Shown piece by piece: positions 44,652-49,310 of a DNA stretch of 49,310 nucleotides (its first letter is position 1; every line of letters begins with the position of its first letter). A program made the translations under genes and the position numbers. The DNA is taken from assembly GCA_030601745.1 (NCBI GenBank), contig JAUWBI010000015.1:1-49310 (forward strand). Direction: 5' to 3'. Under the pieces are notes generated by a model that saw only the letters and a program-made list of their open reading frames with translations, was not told the DNA's origin and searched no databases. This DNA comes from Phycisphaerae bacterium. Its GTDB lineage: Bacteria; Planctomycetota; Phycisphaerae; Sedimentisphaerales; Anaerobacaceae.

Positions 44652-44717
44652 ATGCAGGTAAACAGCGTTAACGACGGCCCGGTAACCTTCCTGCTCGATA
44701 GCTCCCGCCTGTTCTAA
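44652..44717 (+). repeat. Displaced second copy of the dtd 3' end
   Basis: 66 bp running ATG...TAA that translate MQVNSVNDGPVTFLLDSSRL plus F, against MQVSSINDGPVTFLLNSSRL plus F at the end of dtd. Nine of 66 bases differ, all transitions, and several changes are synonymous, so it evolved as coding sequence before it was cut off. Similarity starts abruptly at ATGCAGGTAA and fades just after the stop. Together with 43572-43637 it brackets the two-gene cassette. Confidence 0.9.
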
Positions 44718-44808
44718 CTCTTACTAACAGCAGATTTGGCTTGACTAATCACGTCTGCATTCATACACTCACTTCTTCGTTTAATTGCTGTTTTCAGGAG
44801 TCAGGCAA

Positions 44809-45690
44809 GTGGAAGAAGCTATTGCAAAAGCTGGTGTGCTCATCGAGGCGATGGAATATATCCGCCGGTTTCGCCGCCGAATCGTGGTAGTAAAACTCGG
44901 CGGCAGCGTCCTCGAAGATACTTCTCTGCAAAAGAAGCTGCTGACCGATATTGCCTTTATGGCCACCGTCGGAATGCAGCCGATTATCGTCCACGGCGGC
45001 GGAAAGGCCATCACAAAGGCAATGAACGAGGCGGGCCTCGAGCCGGTCTGGGTACAGGGCCGTCGATATACCGACCAGCGAACACTGACAATAGCAGAGC
45101 ATACGCTCGTACATAAAATCAATACTCCCATTTGCGAGACCCTCACTGAGCTGGGCTGTCAGCCGATGGGTCTGCACTCGCTGAGCAGTTGTGTATTGTT
45201 TGCCGAAACCCTGAGACTGGCCGGCAAAGACGGGCGGAAACTTGACCTCGGCCTGGTCGGGCAGGTTGTCGAGATAAATGCGCAATTGTTAAAGACGCTC
45301 TGTGCCGACGGGACTATACCGGTCATCGCATCGGTGGCTAAAGATAAGGCCGGCGGAAAGCTGAATGTCAACGCCGACAGCGCCGCCGGCAGGGTCGCCG
45401 CTGAAGTCGGCGCTGAAAAGCTCGTTGTTGTAAGCGACACCCACGGAATACTGACCGACCTCGAAGACCCAGGCAGCACAGCTTCGAGTCTGGACGAAAC
45501 GCAAATTAAAGATATGATTGACGCCGGTGTTATCACCGACAAAATGTTCCCGAAGGTTGAGGCCTGCCTGACGGCGTTGGACGCCGGAGTCAAAAAGGCG
45601 CATATTATCGACGGGCGAATCGAGCATTCACTATTGCTGGAAATCTACACCGACAAAGGCATCGGGACGCAAATAATTAAAAGTGCCTAA
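44809..45690 (+). CDS. argB: Acetylglutamate kinase
   Basis: 293 residues; phosphorylates N-acetylglutamate, the second step of arginine synthesis. VVVKLGGSVLEDTSLQKKLL holds the ATP-site Lys and Gly loop, PIIVHGGGKAITKAMNEAG the substrate Gly motif, VNADSAAGRVAAEV the third, and VSDTHGILTDL the catalytic Asp region. I choose GTG 44809, eight bases after AGGAG, over the TTG at 44785. Its last two codons and stop (AGT GCC TAA) lie in the first copy of a 19-bp repeat. First gene of argB-argD-argF; argC and argJ are not here. Confidence 0.92.
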   Translation: MEEAIAKAGVLIEAMEYIRRFRRRIVVVKLGGSVLEDTSLQKKLLTDIAFMATVGMQPIIVHGGGKAITKAMNEAGLEPVWVQGRRYTDQRTLTIAEHTLVHKINTPICETLTELGCQPMGLHSLSSCVLFAETLRLAGKDGRKLDLGLVGQVVEINAQLLKTLCADGTIPVIASVAKDKAGGKLNVNADSAAGRVAAEVGAEKLVVVSDTHGILTDLEDPGSTASSLDETQIKDMIDAGVITDKMFPKVEACLTALDAGVKKAHIIDGRIEHSLLLEIYTDKGIGTQIIKSA

Positions 45691-45781
45691 AGTGAGCTAA
45701 AGTGCCTAAAGTGAGCTAAAGTTGTAAGAATAGAGTTTACTGAATTTTAGGCACTTTAGGCACTTCAAACTTTAGGCACTT
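45681..45781. repeat. Direct and inverted 'AAGTGCCTAAAGT' repeats between argB and argD
   Basis: AAGTGCCTAAAGTGAGCTA occurs twice in tandem (45681-45699, 45700-45718). After a 26-bp spacer the complementary phrase TTTAGGCACTTTAGGCACTT, then CAAACTTTAGGCACTT, follows (45746-45781). The two arms can form a long hairpin in the argB-argD mRNA. The argB stop codon is inside the first copy. Confidence 0.85.
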
Positions 45782-45796
45782 CGAAGGGAAAGAATT

Positions 45797-46981
45797 ATGA
45801 CCACGCAGGAAACGATTGATTTGTTTGATAAATACGTTATCGCTAATTACAGCCGGCTGCCGCGGGTTATCGTTAAAGGTAAGGGCTGTTACTGTTTCGA
45901 CGCCGACGGCAATAAGATACTGGATATGTTTCCCGGCTGGGCCGTCAGCGCGATAGGTCACTGCCATCCGAAAGTCGTTGAGGCATTACGCAAACAGGCC
46001 GGCGAGCTTCTGCATATCGACAATACTTTTTACTCCGAGCCACAGGGCAAATTAGCGAAGCTGTTAAGCGAACGGGCGTTCGGCGGCAAGTGCTTCTTCT
46101 GCAACAGCGGCGCCGAGGCCAACGAGGCAGCACTAAAACTCGCACGGCTGCACACCTCGCAGGAAAAATATAAATTTATCACCGCCGAGGGCAGCTTCCA
46201 CGGCCGAACCTTTGCCACCGTTGCAGCAACCGCCCAGCCAAAGTATCACGAGGGCTTCCTGCCATTGCTGCCGGGCTTCATTTATGTTCCGTTCAACGAT
46301 ATTACTGCACTCGAATCAGCTTTCAGCGATGAGGTTGCGGGCATTTTAGTCGAGCCGATTCAGGGCGAGGGTGGAATAAATATCGCCACCGCCGAATATC
46401 TGCAGGCGATTCGCCGGCTCTGCGATGAAAATGGGGCGGTAATGATTTTAGATGAAGTCCAGACCGGAATGGGCAGAACCGGCAAATGGTTCGCATACCA
46501 GCATTTCGACGTCGTCCCGGATATTATAACTATGGCAAAGGCCCTCGGCGGCGGGGTGGCAATTGGAGCTATGATGGCTAAAGAAGAAGTGGCCGCCTCA
46601 TTCGTCCCCGGCAAGCACGCTTCAACTTTCGGCGGCAACGCCCTGGCCTGCGCGGCGGCCGTCGCTGTTGTTGAGGCAATAGAAGAAGATAATCTTCTGG
46701 AAAACGCCGCCCGGCTCGGCCGATATACTAAAGATAAGCTCGAACAGCTAAAGCAAAAGCATTATATTATAGATAATGTTCGTGGCGTCGGCTTGATGAT
46801 TGGCGTTCAATTAACAAACCCCGGCACCGAAATAGTCGATAAATGTTTGCAGAAGGGTTTGCGAATAAATTGCACCTGTGATACCGTTCTGCGGTTTATG
46901 CCGCCGATGATTGCTACTAAAAGCCAGATCGACCAGGCCGTTGATATCCTTGATACCGTTTTGACTGAGAGCGCAAAATGA
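45797..46981 (+). CDS. argD: Acetylornithine aminotransferase
   Basis: 394 residues, class III PLP aminotransferase converting N-acetylglutamate semialdehyde to N-acetylornithine. CFFCNSGAEANEAALKLAR is the cofactor-phosphate segment, AGILVEPIQGEGGINIA and MILDEVQTGMGRTGKWFA contain the Asp that binds the pyridine nitrogen, and DIITMAKALGGGVAIGAMM has the Schiff-base Lys. Family length. It lies between argB and argF, overlapping argF by four bases. Some class III enzymes accept related substrates, but the operon makes argD firm. Confidence 0.93.
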   Translation: MTTQETIDLFDKYVIANYSRLPRVIVKGKGCYCFDADGNKILDMFPGWAVSAIGHCHPKVVEALRKQAGELLHIDNTFYSEPQGKLAKLLSERAFGGKCFFCNSGAEANEAALKLARLHTSQEKYKFITAEGSFHGRTFATVAATAQPKYHEGFLPLLPGFIYVPFNDITALESAFSDEVAGILVEPIQGEGGINIATAEYLQAIRRLCDENGAVMILDEVQTGMGRTGKWFAYQHFDVVPDIITMAKALGGGVAIGAMMAKEEVAASFVPGKHASTFGGNALACAAAVAVVEAIEEDNLLENAARLGRYTKDKLEQLKQKHYIIDNVRGVGLMIGVQLTNPGTEIVDKCLQKGLRINCTCDTVLRFMPPMIATKSQIDQAVDILDTVLTESAK

Positions 46982-47886
46982 AAGATTTTCTTTCCATAAA
47001 TGATTGTCCGCCCGAGTTGCTAAAAGAGCTGCTGCGGATAAGCAGTCGGCTGAAGAGTTTATACAGCGTTGGCAGCAATGATTTATGCCTTCCCGGCAAA
47101 ACGCTGGCAATGCTTTTCGAGAAGCCGAGCCTGCGAACCAGAATTAGTTTCCAGGTCGCTATGACGGACCTCGGCGGCAATGCAATCTACGTTAAGCCCG
47201 AAGACATAGGCGGCATCGGCAAGCGCGAGCCAATCAAAGATATGGCAAGGGTCCTGAGCCGATATGTTGACGGCATAATGGCACGAACCTTTGAGCACAG
47301 CACCATCACTGAATTGGCCGCCTTTGCAACGGTGCCGGTAATAAACGCCCTGACGGACTGGTTACATCCCTGCCAGGCAATGGCTGACGTCCTTACCATT
47401 GGCGAGCATTGCGGCGAGCTGGAAGGTGTGAAAATCGCTTTTATCGGTGACGGCAATAACGTCGCTCGCTCGCTGGCCTTTGCCTGCGCAAAGCTTGGTA
47501 TGAAAATGGTTGTTGCTTCGCCGGCCGGTTACGAGCTTGATGCCGAATCAATCCGGAAGGCAAATGAAATATCCGCCGACAGCGTCCGGCAAACCAGCGA
47601 CCCCACCCAGGCCGTCGTTGACGCCGACATCATTTATACCGACACCTGGGTCAGTATGGGCCAGGAGGAGGAAAAGCAAAAACGCTGCGCGGACTTCGCA
47701 GGTTTTCAGGTCAATGCCGAGCTGCTTAAATCGGCGCCTCGCGCCAAGATTATGCACTGTCTTCCTGCTAATCGCGGCCTTGAAATCACCGATGAAGTAA
47801 TCGAGTCGCCCAATTCGATTATGTTCGACCAGGCCGAAAACCGCCTGCACTTCCAGCGGGCCTTGTTAAAAAAACTAATGAGCTAA
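46978..47886 (+). CDS. argF: Ornithine carbamoyltransferase
   Basis: 302 residues; makes citrulline from ornithine and carbamoyl phosphate. EKPSLRTRISFQVAMTDLGG is the carbamoyl-phosphate loop (S-L-R-T-R in place of S-T-R-T-R), DWLHPCQAMADVLTI the H-P-x-Q motif, IAFIGDGNNVARSLA the second-domain loop, and MHCLPANRG the ornithine-binding H-C-L-P motif. ATG overlaps the argD stop (ATGA). Closes the visible arg operon. Confidence 0.95.
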   Translation: MKDFLSINDCPPELLKELLRISSRLKSLYSVGSNDLCLPGKTLAMLFEKPSLRTRISFQVAMTDLGGNAIYVKPEDIGGIGKREPIKDMARVLSRYVDGIMARTFEHSTITELAAFATVPVINALTDWLHPCQAMADVLTIGEHCGELEGVKIAFIGDGNNVARSLAFACAKLGMKMVVASPAGYELDAESIRKANEISADSVRQTSDPTQAVVDADIIYTDTWVSMGQEEEKQKRCADFAGFQVNAELLKSAPRAKIMHCLPANRGLEITDEVIESPNSIMFDQAENRLHFQRALLKKLMS

Positions 47887-47893
47887 CTAAAAG

Positions 47894-48172
47894 ATGGACG
47901 ACGAATATCCTCCAATTTACATCAGAGAATTCCCTGATGTCTTTGACAGATTCACATTTGACTATCTGTTCAAGAGGTTGCTTGCAGAAGGTTACGACCA
48001 CGAAGAGGCAAAAGACATAATACTTTATAACTGCGCTCTGAGCACGTTAGTAACGCAAGAGAGGATAGACAATGACTATTACTTGGAAATATCAGTAAGC
48101 GACGGAATGGCCCCTGATCTTCTCGATATGTATAGAGAGGCATTTAATAAGGCCGTGTTTAACAAAAACTAG
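47894..48172 (+). CDS. Small acidic hypothetical protein
   Basis: 92 residues, no family recognised. Rich in Asp, Glu, Phe and Tyr (YIREFPDVFDRFTFDYLF, EGYDHEEAKDIILYN). No TM segment, no Cys-rich motif. Starts seven bases after argF and ends 20 bp before rdgB, so it is co-transcribed with housekeeping genes. Coding-like composition and tight spacing support it being real. Confidence 0.65.
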   Translation: MDDEYPPIYIREFPDVFDRFTFDYLFKRLLAEGYDHEEAKDIILYNCALSTLVTQERIDNDYYLEISVSDGMAPDLLDMYREAFNKAVFNKN

Positions 48173-48192
48173 GTGAATTTCTTTGGTGTCTT

Positions 48193-48810
48193 ATGCCCGG
48201 TAAAAATAAAAAAATTCTTGTTGCTACTACGAATCCCGGCAAAATCGTTGAACTGAAAGCTTTACTCGAAGCCGACGTTAAGTGGCTCAGTCTCGCCGAT
48301 TTCAGTGATATCGCTGAAGTCCCGGAGAACGGCCTAACTTTCACTGAAAATGCCTGCAAAAAAGCAATCGGCTACGCTAAAGCGACCGGCCTGTGGACAA
48401 TTGCCGATGATTCAGGCCTGGTAATAGACACCCTTGAGGGCGGCCCCGGCATTGAATCAGCGAGATTCTGCGGCCAAATATGCGAGGATAGAAAGCTAAT
48501 AGACCATAAGAACATTGCAAAGGTCTTGAAACTTTTAGAAGGCATACCCACTGAAAAACGAACAGCAAGATTTGTCTGCTCTCTGTGTCTGGCAAGTCCC
48601 GAAGAAATCTTAATCGAAACTCAGGGAACACTGGAAGGTCTTATAACCGAGAAAGAAATCGGAGAAAAGGGCTTCGGCTACGACCCGATTTTCTTTGTGC
48701 CGCATCTGAACAAAACCGTAGCCCAACTAACCACCGAGGAAAAAAATGCAATCTCTCACCGCGGCAACGCAATCCGAAAATTAAAACCCCTCTTGACAGC
48801 ATTAATATAA
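48193..48810 (+). CDS. rdgB: XTP/dITP diphosphatase (Ham1/RdgB)
   Basis: 205 residues; hydrolyses dITP, XTP and ITP to keep deaminated purines out of nucleic acid. KILVATTNPGKIVELKALL is the nucleotide-binding start, FTENACKKAIGYAKATGLW and ADDSGLVIDTLEGGPGIESA hold the metal-binding Glu/Asp residues, GEKGFGYDPIFFVP binds the base, and ISHRGNAIRKL is the closing motif. ATG at 48193 gives normal length. Confidence 0.94.
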   Translation: MPGKNKKILVATTNPGKIVELKALLEADVKWLSLADFSDIAEVPENGLTFTENACKKAIGYAKATGLWTIADDSGLVIDTLEGGPGIESARFCGQICEDRKLIDHKNIAKVLKLLEGIPTEKRTARFVCSLCLASPEEILIETQGTLEGLITEKEIGEKGFGYDPIFFVPHLNKTVAQLTTEEKNAISHRGNAIRKLKPLLTALI

Positions 48811-48869
48811 AAGAAGACAATATTCAAAAGGCAAATAGTTTCAAAAACCAATTATGAAAGGGGCTGAAA

Positions 48870-49289
48870 ATGAAAACTATCAAAATTGTGGTGGCTGTTT
48901 TCCTGGGTTTGGTGCTTTGTAGTGCCGCTCTTCCAGAAAAAGCTGATTACCAGAAAAGAGCGGAGACATTTCTGGCAGGTATTATCGAGAAGGAAGTGGA
49001 TAAATCTTACGATGAACTTTTTTCAAATTCCCTGATAGCGTCTAAGGCGCAAATGGTAAAATTGCAGAAGGAGAATACCTGGACCATTCTTAATATGTAT
49101 GGCGAATTATTAGGTTATGAATTTGTAAAACAGCAAAAATATGGCGATTCTGTTGTCAGACTTGTCTACGTCCTAAAATGTGAGCAAGTTCCAGTGATAT
49201 GGGAGTTTTACTTCTATAAGCCGGTTTCGGATTGGACGTTAGTAAACATCGCATTTGATACCAAGTATGATTTACTAGCAGATAAATAA
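48870..49289 (+). CDS. Secreted hypothetical protein
   Basis: 139 residues with a signal peptide (KTIKIVVAVFLGLVLCSAALP). The mature part of about 115 residues is mixed helix/strand (YQKRAETFLAGIIEKEVDKS, VIWEFYFYKPVSDWTLVNIA), resembling small NTF2-like/DUF4019-type folds, but I cannot assign a family. ATG follows an AAAGGGGC site. It lies complete within the window, 21 bases from the end. Confidence 0.6.
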   Translation: MKTIKIVVAVFLGLVLCSAALPEKADYQKRAETFLAGIIEKEVDKSYDELFSNSLIASKAQMVKLQKENTWTILNMYGELLGYEFVKQQKYGDSVVRLVYVLKCEQVPVIWEFYFYKPVSDWTLVNIAFDTKYDLLADK

Positions 49290-49310
49290 CAGAAGATAAT
49301 TGACGGTCCA

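Overview
The window looks like a chromosomal segment of an uncultured planctomycete, probably of the Phycisphaerae/Sedimentisphaerales type. This is an inference from several signs: a dockerin-like D-x-N-x-x-V-D tail, a LamG secreted protein, an S41 protease with an Arg/Glu-rich tail, gene-free spacers full of short dispersed repeats, and a NKPN...DAQMN-type repeat that I associate with planctomycete metagenomes. There is no rRNA gene, and I recognised no tRNA gene, IS element or CRISPR array.

Region 1 (about 0.2-30.1 kb) is a cell-surface polysaccharide (O-antigen/exopolysaccharide) locus, almost all on the minus strand. Read in transcription order from 30.1 kb downward it holds: an NDP-sugar epimerase/dehydratase; gmd and fcl for GDP-fucose; a WbpB/WbpD/WbpE-like trio for a UDP-2,3-diacetamido uronic acid; a Wzx flippase; a UDP-GlcNAc 2-epimerase pseudogene; methyltransferases and many GT4 glycosyltransferases; a Wzy/WaaL-type polymerase/ligase; a secreted protein of unknown fold; a second, intact 2-epimerase; a bi-domain oxidoreductase; and a heparinase-II/III-like lyase. 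At the left edge a plus-strand glycosyltransferase, a minus-strand formyltransferase and a plus-strand GNAT gene break the pattern. The locus is heavily eroded: at least four glycosyltransferases survive only as C-terminal tails, one lacks its N-terminal domain, one acetyltransferase is cut at its C-terminus, and one epimerase has a frameshifting deletion.

Region 2 (30.1-36.6 kb) begins with a repeat-rich spacer carrying a dockerin-like remnant. Then come a two-domain QueD/PTPS protein next to folE (pterin/queuosine precursors), pepA, and prfB with its in-frame UGA and programmed +1 frameshift. A 1.27-kb non-coding stretch follows, with two parS palindromes. Transcription diverges here, which suggests (inference) proximity to the replication origin.

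Region 3 (36.6-42.4 kb, plus strand) holds parB without an adjacent parA, a secreted S41 peptidase with a duplicated charged tail and a probable 4-bp duplication frameshift, a roughly 230-nt highly structured leader, and a LamG protein that seems cut short by a nonsense codon.

Region 4 (42.4 kb to the end, plus strand) is housekeeping: an SDR reductase, dtd, argB-argD-argF, a small acidic protein, rdgB and a secreted hypothetical. Between dtd and argB sits an A+T-rich two-gene cassette (a 2-TM protein plus a soluble partner). It is followed by a diverged second copy of the last 66 bp of dtd, which is the footprint expected from insertion at, or recombination through, the dtd 3' end. This is my leading candidate for something undescribed.
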